From assembly GCA_947168565.1 (NCBI GenBank), contig CAMVMM010000004.1:69867-133866 (forward strand): a stretch of 64,000 nucleotides of DNA, written 5' to 3'. The translations under genes were made by a program, and so were the position numbers. Positions 51,541 to 60,086 of the stretch are shown here, in pieces. The notes under the pieces were generated by a model, which did not search any database, had not been told where the DNA came from, and worked only from the letters and a program-made list of their open reading frames with translations. The DNA comes from an uncultured Clostridia bacterium (GTDB lineage: Bacteria > Bacillota > Clostridia > Christensenellales > CAG-138). Position 1 is the stretch's first letter. Each line of letters starts with the position of its first letter.

Positions 51541-51582
51541 AGAATAAGGGATTATCCTTTCAATTTCGATTTGGGAGAAAGC

Positions 51583-52770
51583 TTATTTTTCCTCCGCCAT
51601 CTCCTTCAAAAGGTCGCCAAGCCTCTTAATGCCCTCGCGGATGCGCTCCTCGGGCTCGGCGGAGAAATTGAGGCGGAAGGTGTTCAGACCTGCGCCCTCG
51701 GTGGTGTGGAACGGCGCACCGGGAACGAAAGCGACCTTGCGCTCCACCGCACGCTTGAAAAGCTCCTGCGCGTCCCAGCCCTCGGGCAGGGTGCACCAGA
51801 TGAAAAGTCCGCCGACGGGCTTCTCGTAATGCACCCACTCGGGGAAATGCTCCGCCATGGCGTCGGTCATCACGCCGGCGGAGCGGGCATACACGCCGGA
51901 TATATACTCGATATGCGCGGGCATGTGGCCGCGATTGATAAATTCCGCCACTATCGCCTGATTCAGGTTGGGCGAATGCGTGTCGCTGCCCTGCTTGGCA
52001 ATGGTCATCTTGCGTATAAGGTCCTTATTTCCGAAGCACAGCGCAACGCGAAGGCCGGGCGAGATGGTTTTGGAAAAGCTGGTGAGCACTATCACGTTGT
52101 CGCTGGTGTCGAAGCTCTTGATGGTGGGCTCCTTTTCGCCGCAGAAACGCAGCGCGGCATAGGGATCGTCCTCAATAACCAGCATATCGTATTCCGCGGC
52201 AAGCTCAGCGATTTTTTTGCGGGTCTTCGCGCCGGTAACGTAGCCTGCGGGATTCTGGAAGGTGGGAATGGTGTAAAACACCACGGGGCGATGCTTTTTC
52301 ACGATCTCCTCAAGCTCGTCGGCATGCACGCCGTCCGTATGCATGGGCACGGTCACAAGCTTTGCCTGCGCCACGCGGAAGGTCTGGAGCGCGCCGAGGA
52401 AGCTGGGCTCCTCCACGAGCACCACGTCGCCCGGGTTGATGACCGCCTTGCAGATAAGGTCAAGCCCCTGCATGGAGCCGGTCAGCGCAAGCACGTTTTC
52501 AAGCTCGCCGTGCAGACCGTTGTCGGGCAGAATGTGGTCAAGATAGGCGCGGCGAAGCGGCATATAGCCCTCGGTGGCGCCGTACTGCAAAAGGATATCG
52601 GATTTTTCACGGAGCAGCTCGTCCGTAATGGTGCGGATGGTCTCGGAGGGGAAGCACGCCTTGGAGGGGTTGCCGCCGCCGAATGAAATAATAGCCGGAT
52701 CGCCGAGAAGCTTGAAAAGCTCTCTGATCGCGCTGCCGGAAATGCCCTGCATTCTGTTTGCTATCTGCAT
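51583..52770 (-). CDS. PLP-dependent aminotransferase (LysN/MocR-domain-like)
   Basis: A fold-type I aminotransferase of 395 residues. Motifs: ISFGGGNPSKACFP, LQYGATEGYMPLR, TGSMQGLDLICK, IPTFQNPAGYV, EDDPYAALRF, PLP Lys in TSFSKTISPGLRV, and a final Arg in NTFRLNFS. It resembles 2-aminoadipate/multi-substrate aminotransferases without the GntR DNA-binding domain. Start ATG behind GGAGG. The promoter lies at 52810-52838; it heads the unit with tyrS and yigZ. Confidence 0.92.
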   Translation of the reverse strand: MQIANRMQGISGSAIRELFKLLGDPAIISFGGGNPSKACFPSETIRTITDELLREKSDILLQYGATEGYMPLRRAYLDHILPDNGLHGELENVLALTGSMQGLDLICKAVINPGDVVLVEEPSFLGALQTFRVAQAKLVTVPMHTDGVHADELEEIVKKHRPVVFYTIPTFQNPAGYVTGAKTRKKIAELAAEYDMLVIEDDPYAALRFCGEKEPTIKSFDTSDNVIVLTSFSKTISPGLRVALCFGNKDLIRKMTIAKQGSDTHSPNLNQAIVAEFINRGHMPAHIEYISGVYARSAGVMTDAMAEHFPEWVHYEKPVGGLFIWCTLPEGWDAQELFKRAVERKVAFVPGAPFHTTEGAGLNTFRLNFSAEPEERIREGIKRLGDLLKEMAEEK

Positions 52771-52809
52771 GATAATTACCTCCGTACTCAGAAACTTTAA
52801 TATAAGTCC

Positions 52810-52838
52810 ATTTTAGCCCTTTTTTGCCGCAGTTGCAA
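52810..52838 (-). promoter_or_regulatory. sigma-A type promoter for the aminotransferase-tyrS-yigZ genes
   Basis: Minus strand TTGCAA (52838-52833), 17-bp spacer, TAAAAT (52815-52810), 40 bp upstream of the start codon. Confidence 0.78.
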
Positions 52839-52929
52839 ATATATTTAATTGAAATGCGGTAAAAATAAAGGCTATTATCGGGAGCCGACTGTTTTTGCCT
52901 GCCGTTAAATATATTGACGCGCAAAGGGC

Positions 52930-52957
52930 AAACAAAAAGCGGGGGAGCGCACCCCGC
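52930..52957 (-). terminator. rho-independent terminator of the GNAT/methyltransferase unit
   Basis: Minus-strand stem GCGGGG/CCCCGC (52957-52952, 52944-52939) followed by TTTTTGTTT, 10 bp after the GNAT stop codon. Confidence 0.75.
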
Positions 52958-52966
52958 GAATAAGGC

Positions 52967-53596
52967 TTATATTTCGCCGCGCTCAATAAGCGCAAGCAAA
53001 AGCTCCTTTTGAAGCATGGCGTAGTGCTTTTCGCTGCGCCACTGTTCCACTCCGCGAACCTTCGTATAAACGCTTTTCTTCGTTTCGCCCTCCTTGCGCA
53101 TCCCTATGCGCTTCATCACCGCCTCGGAAGCAAGGTTTTCGCTGTCGCATTTCGCGGTAATGCGGTGCAGATCGAGGTTCAAAAACCCGAAGCGAAGCAT
53201 ACCCTTTGCGGCCTCGGAAGCATAGCCGCTGCCCCAAAAGCGCCTGTTGAAGATGAAGCCGAGATCACCCTGCTTAAGATCGTCGCTCAAATGCAGCCCG
53301 ACCGCGCCGATGGCTTCGCCGGAAGCTTTGAGGCACACGATGAACTCAAACCGCGTTCTCGCCTCCTCTATCTGACTTTTTAGGCGCGAGTCAACGATTT
53401 TTTGAACCGTATCGTCGTCGGCGGGACCCCATGGCAGATATGCGGTGACCTCCGCATCGCTTGCGTATGCTTTCACTGCATCAAAATCGTCGATATTGTA
53501 TTCGCGCACAAAAAGCCGCTCCGTTTCGAATAAAACGAAGTCTATCTCGGCTTCATCGAGCACTATTTCAAACCCTTTTTCAAATCCTTCGCTCAT
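52967..53596 (-). CDS. GNAT family N-acetyltransferase (RimJ/RimL-like)
   Basis: The protein has 209 residues. It shows the pattern of RimJ/RimL-type acetyltransferases: ERLFVREYNIDDFDAVKAY, IGAVGLHLSDD, the acetyl-CoA loop region FNRRFWGSGYASEAAKGML, and LDLHRITAKCDSENLASEAV. The N-terminal 25 residues are a short acidic extension. It overlaps the upstream Nudix-methyltransferase gene by 4 bp (ATGA). The substrate is unknown. Confidence 0.92.
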   Translation of the reverse strand: MSEGFEKGFEIVLDEAEIDFVLFETERLFVREYNIDDFDAVKAYASDAEVTAYLPWGPADDDTVQKIVDSRLKSQIEEARTRFEFIVCLKASGEAIGAVGLHLSDDLKQGDLGFIFNRRFWGSGYASEAAKGMLRFGFLNLDLHRITAKCDSENLASEAVMKRIGMRKEGETKKSVYTKVRGVEQWRSEKHYAMLQKELLLALIERGEI

Positions 53597-54894
53597 TTTT
53601 CAACCACAATCAGCCCGTAATTGCAGTTCTCGCCCGCAAACGGGTATCTGTCGTAGGGATTCTCGCCCCAAACAGCCGACGCGATGATCTCGGATCGCAC
53701 GACCTTGAATCCTGCGTTTACAAAAAGCGCGGTCAGAAGCTCGATATCCATGATCCTTGCAAGGTCAAATTTCTCCGCAAGGTCGCGCATTCCTTCGCTT
53801 TCCCTGTCCATGAAAAGGCCCTTATAGATGAAGGTTCCGCCCGTCTTCAAAATGCGGTAAACCTCCGAGATCGCCTTATCCGGCTCGGGCATATTCGCGA
53901 TTCCGACGAACGAGAAAACATGATCCACGCTCCCGGCTTTGAGTGCGATATGCCTGCCGTCGCAGCCCACGAAGGAAACGTTTTCGCCGCAGTTTCGCAC
54001 GAGCTTGGTAACGGCGAGTATCCGCGCATCGATATCCGTTCCGATAAGGTTCAATTCGGGGTTCCACTCCATAACGCTGCTCAAAAGCATTCCGCGCCCG
54101 GTTGCGATATCAACCGCAACTCCGCGGCAGTCCTCGATGTGCTCCCGCACCGCATCGTCAAGCCTTTGCTCAGCCTGCTTACAATCACTTGTGAGACAGC
54201 CCTCGTACTTCTCGCGGAACGCGCGGTACTCGTCCGCGCTCTTTTGAATATCGCTTTCATCGAATTCCCACGCGGAAAAGCCGTAGTCTTCACCCATATC
54301 CTCGTAAAGCAGGCTGTAAACGCCCATCTTTCGCTCATATTCGCTTCCGCAGCCAAGGCATTTGCAGTTTTGGCCGAGCTCGCCGCCGCAGCGGGGGCAC
54401 ATAAGAAGGTTTGAAATATCCTTTTTTCCTTGCTCCGTTTTTATCATTCCAAGCTTGATCCTGTTTTCAAGCTCGAAAAGCGCCGTTTTATTGCTGTCGT
54501 AGCGAAGAAGCTTCCTCGCCGTTTCATAGTCAACCCAGCGGTATTCGGTGTGCTCGTTTGAAATGCAAAGCTCCTTATTTTCAAGTTCCACGGCAAACGA
54601 GTACTCGGGGATAACGAGGCAGCGTTCGCCCCATGCAGCTCTTGCCTTCGGGAAACAGTCCGCAGGTATGCTGCAAAGCGTTTCAAGCGGGAAAAAGCGG
54701 CAGCTTTCCGAAATGCCGGCCTCCTCAAACGCCTCGCGCTTTGCCGAAGAGAGCGCCGAACCGTCCTCGTCCTCTCCGCCTCCCGCGATGAACTGCCAAG
54801 CGTCCATATCGCTGCGCTTGAAAACGCAGTATAGCACGCTTTCGCCATCGCGGCGATAGGGCAGGATCAACACCTGATATTTTGCTCTTGCCAT
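53593..54894 (-). CDS. Nudix hydrolase / zinc ribbon / SAM methyltransferase fusion
   Basis: The protein has 433 residues and three modules. Residues about 1-145 form a Nudix domain with the box GGGEDEDGSALSSAKREAFE followed by EAGI. Residues about 165-205 hold a zinc ribbon (MCPRCGGELGQNCKCLGC). Residues about 225-433 are a class I methyltransferase with VAVDIATGRGMLL, acidic GTDIDA, SFVGIANMPEPDKA and RILKTGGTFIYKG. The ribbon-methyltransferase part resembles RlmA/UbiE-like enzymes. It lies 17 bp downstream of a PAP2 gene and overlaps a GNAT gene. The combination suggests repair or sanitising of a modified nucleotide or small RNA, but that is speculation. Confidence 0.85.
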   Translation of the reverse strand: MARAKYQVLILPYRRDGESVLYCVFKRSDMDAWQFIAGGGEDEDGSALSSAKREAFEEAGISESCRFFPLETLCSIPADCFPKARAAWGERCLVIPEYSFAVELENKELCISNEHTEYRWVDYETARKLLRYDSNKTALFELENRIKLGMIKTEQGKKDISNLLMCPRCGGELGQNCKCLGCGSEYERKMGVYSLLYEDMGEDYGFSAWEFDESDIQKSADEYRAFREKYEGCLTSDCKQAEQRLDDAVREHIEDCRGVAVDIATGRGMLLSSVMEWNPELNLIGTDIDARILAVTKLVRNCGENVSFVGCDGRHIALKAGSVDHVFSFVGIANMPEPDKAISEVYRILKTGGTFIYKGLFMDRESEGMRDLAEKFDLARIMDIELLTALFVNAGFKVVRSEIIASAVWGENPYDRYPFAGENCNYGLIVVEK

Positions 54895-54911
54895 GTTTTT
54901 CTCCTATGCGC

Positions 54912-55631
54912 TCAAGCTTGCTTCTTTGCCGTCAGCCTTTCATAGAGCCGCTCAACAGGAGCAAACATCCTGCCCCAATGGAATTGTTTGGCAAGGAAGT
55001 ACGCGGCGGCGGCAAGCGCTATGCCCGTTGGGATATCGAGGAAAAAGTGCTGCTTAACGAACACGGTCGAGGCGAAGATGAGCAGCGTGGTGATAAATGA
55101 ATACACCCTGAACCACAGGGGCAGCTCCCTGCGCCCCGCAACGCCAAGATAGCAGAGCGTGCTGTTCAGGCAGTGGAAGCTCGGCAGCAGGTTGTACGCT
55201 GTTTCGGAGCCGTCCAGCGAATACCAGAATTCGCGCAGCTTATCGAAAACAGTCGGGTTCTCAACGGTTTTATAAAGCCCCTCTTCGACTCTGTTCATAT
55301 AGGTCGGGAAAAGCGCGAGCGCCACAACGCCCGCAAGGCAGGCAACGAGGCAGGCCGCCATAAAATCCGCAAAATGATTCTTTTCGCATTTGGAAACAGC
55401 CATCGGCCCCATCGCCCAATATGCGTAGGACCAAATGTACGGAATAATGAATACGGAAAGCAGCGGTATCTTATCGTCCAAAGGTATCTTGGGCGAAAAT
55501 GGCGTAAAGCCGATCAAAAGCGCAAGCTCATGCCCCGCAAGATAAAAGGCGTGCTGAAGGATCAAATACGCTATTCCGAGTATGATCGCCCAAAGCTTGA
55601 GCGGGCGCGCGTTGCGTGCTGTTTTATCCAT
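54912..55631 (-). CDS. PAP2-family membrane phosphatase
   Basis: The protein has 239 residues. Six hydrophobic segments and the PAP2 phosphatase motifs are visible: LLPSFHCLNST (central PSxH motif) and TVFVKQHFFLDIPTG (third motif His and Asp). The first motif (Lys/Arg-rich) is less clear. Such enzymes dephosphorylate lipid phosphates or undecaprenyl pyrophosphate at the membrane; the substrate is unknown. The start is behind GAAGGAGGG and the promoter at 55680-55708 overlaps the stop of the upstream gene. First gene of a unit with the methyltransferase fusion and GNAT. Confidence 0.88.
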   Translation of the reverse strand: MDKTARNARPLKLWAIILGIAYLILQHAFYLAGHELALLIGFTPFSPKIPLDDKIPLLSVFIIPYIWSYAYWAMGPMAVSKCEKNHFADFMAACLVACLAGVVALALFPTYMNRVEEGLYKTVENPTVFDKLREFWYSLDGSETAYNLLPSFHCLNSTLCYLGVAGRRELPLWFRVYSFITTLLIFASTVFVKQHFFLDIPTGIALAAAAYFLAKQFHWGRMFAPVERLYERLTAKKQA

Positions 55632-55679
55632 GCTGTTCCCTCCTTCTGTTTCGCCGATTTCTACGGCGCGTTATTTATA

Positions 55680-55708
55680 ATTATACTAAAAATCGCGGCG
55701 ATGGTCAA
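55680..55708 (-). promoter_or_regulatory. sigma-A type promoter for PAP2-methyltransferase-GNAT genes
   Basis: Minus strand TTGACC (55708-55703), 17-bp spacer, TATAAT (55685-55680). The -35 box overlaps the last codons of the upstream gene. Confidence 0.8.
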
Positions 55709-56490
55709 AACTGTTTTTCAGCTTCCGCGATATGCTGCCTTATCGCGGCTTCGTTTTCGGAGCAATACCGATACGAAAGCTCCATATAGTCGGTAATGCG
55801 ATTGCCGCGGTGCATTTTCATCAGCGTATCGAGTATGGGCTCGCCATTGATGACCATATTCTGAAAATACGGGTAAACGCAGCCGCCGTTTTCGCGCGGA
55901 TAATAGGGATTTATCGAGGAAAGCCTTTCATCGCTCATTATACTTTCAACCACCATTTCGCTCAATATCCACTTTAAAGAAGGCGTTTCGTATTCGGAAT
56001 AGTCATCGCCGAAATGCGCGTTCCAAACATGGAACCAAAGATAGTGGATGATCTCATGCAGGCTCAGCCCAAGAGCGCCGCGCTCGCTGTTTTTATAAAA
56101 AATATCGAAATACCGCTCCTGCAAAAACCGCGGACATATCGGATTAAGGCTTATATTGCCGACCAAATCATTGAAAACTGTGCCTGTGTCGATAGAAAAA
56201 GCCTCCGAAAGCGCATCCTCTATCTGACTATGGTATTTCATAAAATGTGCGTTGTAGGCTTCGACCTTGCGCTCAAGCTCATAGCCGATCCCGTCCCAAG
56301 CAACCTTCAATTCGCGGGTGAGATATTCCCTTTTTTCATCGGAAGAAAGCCCGATCAGCCGCTCCCTGCTTATCTGCGGGTAGAAGTGAATAAGCGCATC
56401 CGACCAAAACGGCGCGGTGCCGTCCTCCTGAAATAGAAGTATGCTGTTTATCGAGTGTTCAAAACCCGGGTTTTTATATGTAACCAGCAT
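55705..56490 (-). CDS. hypothetical protein with HEIIH metallopeptidase-like motif
   Basis: The protein has 261 residues and no signal peptide. Near residue 145 it reads GLSLHEIIHYLWFHVW, an HExxH zinc motif, followed about 30 residues later by KWILSEMVVESIM, where a Glu in a helix could be the third ligand, as in gluzincin peptidases. No family is recognised. It lies 25 bp downstream of a P-loop kinase-like gene and behind GGGGAGGAG. It could be an intracellular peptidase; catalysis is inferred only from the motif. Confidence 0.72.
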   Translation of the reverse strand: MLVTYKNPGFEHSINSILLFQEDGTAPFWSDALIHFYPQISRERLIGLSSDEKREYLTRELKVAWDGIGYELERKVEAYNAHFMKYHSQIEDALSEAFSIDTGTVFNDLVGNISLNPICPRFLQERYFDIFYKNSERGALGLSLHEIIHYLWFHVWNAHFGDDYSEYETPSLKWILSEMVVESIMSDERLSSINPYYPRENGGCVYPYFQNMVINGEPILDTLMKMHRGNRITDYMELSYRYCSENEAAIRQHIAEAEKQF

Positions 56491-56515
56491 AGCGCTCCTC
56501 CCCGGCAGCCGCCCA

Positions 56516-57181
56516 TCATATCAGACCGAAATGCCTTGCGAGCTTTTCCAGGACCTCCTCACGGGTATCCCGCCCGTCGTCCTGCCGAACGAGCGTGAAA
56601 AAGCCGCTGTTTGCGCATTCGTCGTAGTGCTTTTGGCTGTTTATAAGCTCGAGCCCGCGCCGATAGTTCGCCATGGCGGCCTCGGGATCGTCGCAGCTCT
56701 CGATAACTTCGAGCAGAAAGCGTTTATCGGGGTCTTCGCGGTCGAAAAAGCGATCAACGCTCAAAGACTGCGGCGAAAGCATAACTGCAACGCGGTTGTA
56801 ATCGGATATTTCTTTAAGGATATCGAGAGGGATATTCGTATCGACTATCACTTTTCTTTCCTGCGATATCGCGATAAGCTCCGCAACCTCGAATTCCGCC
56901 GCCTCGCGCCCGACCGCAAATATCCACCTCTCGTACTCCTCGGGCGAGCGAAGCACGAACTGCCGCCAGTCGGTCAGCTCGTTTATAAAGCTGATATCGG
57001 GCTGCGCTTCGCGCGTTGCAACGACGTCCGACACCCTGCTGTGGTAGTTTTCGCCGCAGAGGATAAGCCCGTACCGCTCGGAAAGCAGCTTTGCCGCAGT
57101 GGATTTGCCAGCGTACGCCGTGCCGGTGATAAAATAAACGTTTTTAAGATAATGCTTCAGTATGTTGTTTTCTATCTTCAA
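56516..57181 (-). CDS. P-loop nucleotide kinase-like protein
   Basis: The protein has 221 residues from a TTG start at 57181. Near the N terminus it shows a Walker A motif (YFITGTAYAGKSTAAKLL), followed by a segment on nucleotide or substrate recognition (GENYHSRVSDV). A Walker B-like strand is VIVDTNIPLDIL, with an LID-like region rich in Arg/Asp (VDRFFDREDPDKRFLLEV). It resembles small-molecule kinases of the AAA_33/shikimate-kinase-like type; substrate unknown. It sits between a nitroreductase gene and the HEIIH protein gene, all closely spaced. Confidence 0.75.
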   Translation of the reverse strand: MKIENNILKHYLKNVYFITGTAYAGKSTAAKLLSERYGLILCGENYHSRVSDVVATREAQPDISFINELTDWRQFVLRSPEEYERWIFAVGREAAEFEVAELIAISQERKVIVDTNIPLDILKEISDYNRVAVMLSPQSLSVDRFFDREDPDKRFLLEVIESCDDPEAAMANYRRGLELINSQKHYDECANSGFFTLVRQDDGRDTREEVLEKLARHFGLI

Positions 57182-57211
57182 TGCCTGTGCTTCCTTTCCG
57201 TAAAGCCGCCG

Positions 57212-57718
57212 CTAAAGGATTATTTCATCCCTGCTCTTGCGGCTCAAATGCCCATGTCGGGGCTTTGCGGTATCCGCCTTGTATCCGGCTATAAGCAACG
57301 CCACGGGTTCAAGCTGCTCGTCCAAACAAAAGACTTCCTTCATCTTATCGGGATCCCAATACATGACCCATATCGAACCCAAACCGAGCGCGGCAGCTTC
57401 AAGCATCATGTGAGTTGTCGCGATGCTTGCATCGATATCCCCGCTGGGCTTGCCGTCCATCGGGCGAACCCAACAGCTTTCCATGTCATAACACACCAAA
57501 AACGCAACGGGAACATAGTATTTGCTCGGAACCACCTCGTTGAGCTTGGCACGAAGCTCGTCGCTGTCGATTACAAGTATCCGCTGCGGCTGGTTGTTGC
57601 ACGCAGTTGGAGCCGCGATCGCCGCCTCGATTATAGCGTCTATCTTTTCGCTCTCAACGGGTCTATGCTCGTATTCAAGCACCGAAAACCTGCTGCGCGC
57701 CAATTCAAGAAAACTCAT
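57212..57718 (-). CDS. nitroreductase family protein
   Basis: The protein has 168 residues and an FMN-binding nitroreductase fold: ARSRFSVLEYEHRPVE at the N terminus (Arg/Ser-Arg for FMN), AAIAAPTACNNQPQRILV, DASIATTHMMLEAAALGLGS and GYKADTAKPRHGHLSRKS at the C terminus. Such enzymes reduce nitro compounds, quinones or flavins with NAD(P)H. Short for the family but complete in motifs. Start ATG behind GGAGG. Confidence 0.92.
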   Translation of the reverse strand: MSFLELARSRFSVLEYEHRPVESEKIDAIIEAAIAAPTACNNQPQRILVIDSDELRAKLNEVVPSKYYVPVAFLVCYDMESCWVRPMDGKPSGDIDASIATTHMMLEAAALGLGSIWVMYWDPDKMKEVFCLDEQLEPVALLIAGYKADTAKPRHGHLSRKSRDEIIL

Positions 57719-57766
57719 TTTAAAACCTCCGTAAACTCTGCCATATAATGCTCCGTTTGGCGAAGC

Positions 57767-58816
57767 TCAGCCCATATAGCTTCTGAAATCAATATCAGCG
57801 GTAAGATAATGCTCTATCCGATCAAGACAATGCTTTATCTCGGCAGCATCATTTCCCGCCTGCTTGAGATCACACACCCGATTATACCAAAGCGGCTTGA
57901 TGCAGCGATAGAGGGGGAGCGCCGCCGCCTTCTCATCCTCGGAAAAAGCATAGTGCTCCTTGGCGATGGTCAACGCTTTGCGGATAAGATCAAGCTCCTC
58001 CTCAAAATCGGCGTAGTTCTCACGCATAAGATAGTTCAGAAAAACGTCCCGACCGCAGAGATTGAAGTCGTAAACGCCGCGAAAAGCGCCGCTTTCATCT
58101 ATGAGCAGATTGGTCGGGTTGAGATCGGCCTGAAAAACCGAGGTCGGAAGACGGAAATAGCGCTCCTTCAGCGCCTCTCTGTTGGCGCTCCAAGCATCCC
58201 ATATCCTTTGAACCTGCTCCAAAAACTCCGCGGGAAGCGAAAAAGCATACTCCTTCCATTCGAGCGCGTTTTCCATGACCTCGTCGGTCTTATCGCTCGG
58301 GCAAAAGGTATCAAAAAGGCAGTAGCCCGAAGGATATTCCGCATGATCGAGCTTCTTTGCCGCAAGCTTTGCGCTCATGCTCCAAATATCCTTGAAATAG
58401 GCTTTCGCGCTCGCGGCCTGATCGCTTCCGTCAGCCGCGCGATCCGACAGGGGCTTGAATATCGAAAACTCCTCGGCGTAAACGATGCAGCGCTTCCCGC
58501 GATACTCGATAACGGGGAAGCCGCCGCTTTTATCGCAGAAGATGCGCGGGCAGTAATACCCGAGATCGCGGTATTCTTCGGCCGTCCGCTGCCACATTCG
58601 TATCCTTTCGGGGAAGGTGAAATCGTTTGAAACTATCTTCAAAACGAATCTTTCGCCGTCATCGGTCGTTATTATAAGCGTGTTTCTAAAGTCGTCCTCG
58701 CACCTGCTCGTGTCTATAAGCTCGGCGGAAATCGGCTTGCCATCGAAGAAACAGGAGAAAAGCTCCTTAATTGCGGGCTCTATGTGCGTACTTTTCGTGT
58801 TGTTCATTTTGTTCAT
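57767..58816 (-). CDS. aminoglycoside phosphotransferase-like kinase
   Basis: The protein has 349 residues from ATG 58816, chosen because it overlaps the upstream Nudix stop as ATGA; an upstream ATG at 58864 is possible. The kinase fold shows a nucleotide Lys in GERFVLKIVSN, the catalytic loop VFQADLNPTNLLID with Asp and Asn, and the metal-binding Asp in GVYDFNLCGRDVFLN. It is like homoserine kinase/aminoglycoside phosphotransferase-type enzymes. The substrate is unknown; resistance to a drug is not implied. Confidence 0.85.
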   Translation of the reverse strand: MNKMNNTKSTHIEPAIKELFSCFFDGKPISAELIDTSRCEDDFRNTLIITTDDGERFVLKIVSNDFTFPERIRMWQRTAEEYRDLGYYCPRIFCDKSGGFPVIEYRGKRCIVYAEEFSIFKPLSDRAADGSDQAASAKAYFKDIWSMSAKLAAKKLDHAEYPSGYCLFDTFCPSDKTDEVMENALEWKEYAFSLPAEFLEQVQRIWDAWSANREALKERYFRLPTSVFQADLNPTNLLIDESGAFRGVYDFNLCGRDVFLNYLMRENYADFEEELDLIRKALTIAKEHYAFSEDEKAAALPLYRCIKPLWYNRVCDLKQAGNDAAEIKHCLDRIEHYLTADIDFRSYMG

Positions 58817-59283
58817 CCGACTTGCCTTCTCTGATTTACCGTTTTTGCGATAGCCAAATCGCATTCGTCAACATAACCGATATCTTCCTTTAGATCCCAC
58901 AAACGGAGCCGTGTCATTTCATCGCCCTCGGAGTGAATGAATGGCTGCAGCTCCGGCAGTTCGCCGGTAAAAACTGCCTGATACTTGATAATTCCTTTGG
59001 GATCCATAACCTTGAACAAGCCTGCGAAATTCAGCTCCCGTTGGATCTGATAAGTCTCTTCAAACAGTTCCCGAACAGCCGCTTCGCGGGCAGTTTCTCC
59101 TTCCTCAATACCCCCTGCGGGGAATTCCCATTGCTGCCTCATAGGATTAAAGCCGACAAGGAACTTATCACCGACATTTATTATGGCAAATGCGCCGGTG
59201 ACGTTTTCATAGTCGCCTATTCTTTCCTCACCTATATTCAGGTATTCCAGCAGCTTCCACCCGCTTTTGTTCTGTGCTAACAT
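58813..59283 (-). CDS. Nudix hydrolase
   Basis: The protein has 156 residues. The Nudix box is complete: GGIEEGETAREAAVRELFEE followed by TYQI, preceded by RQQWEFPA. The C-terminal part carries FIHSEGDEMTRLRLWDL. Such enzymes hydrolyse nucleoside diphosphate derivatives. It overlaps the phosphotransferase gene by 4 bp and may be coupled to it. Upstream, 59284-59486 holds only the apparent remnant of the next frame. Confidence 0.93.
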   Translation of the reverse strand: MLAQNKSGWKLLEYLNIGEERIGDYENVTGAFAIINVGDKFLVGFNPMRQQWEFPAGGIEEGETAREAAVRELFEETYQIQRELNFAGLFKVMDPKGIIKYQAVFTGELPELQPFIHSEGDEMTRLRLWDLKEDIGYVDECDLAIAKTVNQRRQVG

Positions 59284-59486
59284 TTAGTGGTTTCCTTTCT
59301 GCGGCGCCGATCCCGTCAAGCAGGCTCTATGGCGTTTCTGTTAAAACACAAGGCGAATACCGCAAATCGAGGCATAGCCCCCCTTGAACGAGCAAAGCCC
59401 CAAAAACCGCGTTGCCTGCGGCGATATTCTCATAGAAGAATCTTGCGGTGGGGGGAAGCGGCAAGCGCGTTATTGCAGCCCGCGCT

Positions 59487-59819
59487 CTACCTAACCACCG
59501 ACGAATGCCGATAGATATAGAATTCCTCCTGGCTCGGCATCCATTTCTTTTCCTTGGGCGGGAAGGTCGCATCGAAAGCTTCGACGGCGGAAGTATCCTC
59601 GCAGCAATCGGCGGCGGTGCTTGGGATATACATCCGTTTTCTGCCGTTGAGCGCGCCCTCTTTAAGCTCGGGGTACTTGGTATGCTTGCCGTCATTATTA
59701 TGTCCCTCATCGGGAACGAGGTACCAATTGACCCCGATGCTCAAACCCGAAGCACGCAGAGCCCGCAAGAGCCCGAGCTTCCCGAAATCGCCTATATCGC
59801 CTGTGTATCTGTTCTGCAT
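59487..59819 (-). pseudogene. apparently truncated member of an uncharacterised protein family
   Basis: From ATG 59819 (GAGGTG upstream) the frame encodes 110 residues and stops at 59487. The first 50 residues (MQNRYTGDIGDFGKLGLLRA; GVNWYLVPDEGHNNDGKHTK) match, from memory, the start of a conserved bacterial family that is usually about 220-250 residues. After the stop, another frame reads PLPPTARFFYENIA, which looks like the expected continuation, so a frameshift or small deletion is likely. The remainder after residue 55 may also be altered. The gene starts one base after the stop of the previous gene. Confidence 0.5.
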
Positions 59820-59820
59820 A

Positions 59821-60081
59821 TTATCCACCTCGGTCTGAATTGTTTAAGCTTGCGAATACATCGTAGAATTGCTGTTCGGTATACAATGCTTTGGCAGAAG
59901 CTGCGCCGGCGGCACATACTGTATTTCCGATCACGCCAACCGTCTTTTTGCTAAAATCAACGGAAAGCGGATACTTTGAACCGAAAACGGTTTCCTTATC
60001 TTTTTCAAAAGAAAATCCGTTTGCTTCAAGAAACGCAATGAGCTTTTTTCTTTCAGCTACAGTACTTGGATAAACGAACAT
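59821..60081 (-). CDS. small hypothetical protein
   Basis: The protein has 86 residues from ATG 60081, behind GGAGGAG with 8-base spacing. It has an alpha/beta look with no membrane segment (FVYPSTVAERKKLIAFLEA; KTVGVIGNTVCAAGAASAKA). No family is recognised. It lies between a lipoprotein gene (6 bp upstream) and the truncated frame at 59487 and is probably cotranscribed with them. Confidence 0.65.
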   Translation of the reverse strand: MFVYPSTVAERKKLIAFLEANGFSFEKDKETVFGSKYPLSVDFSKKTVGVIGNTVCAAGAASAKALYTEQQFYDVFASLNNSDRGG

Positions 60082-60086
60082 AATAC

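Noticed and set aside
51541-51582. T-box riboswitch before tyrS
   Set aside because: The gap to the upstream gene is only 42 bp and shows no T-box or specifier structure.
51571-52686. Plus-strand open frame of about 370 codons opposite the PLP aminotransferase
   Set aside because: Mirror frame; the minus-strand protein has all fold-type I motifs.
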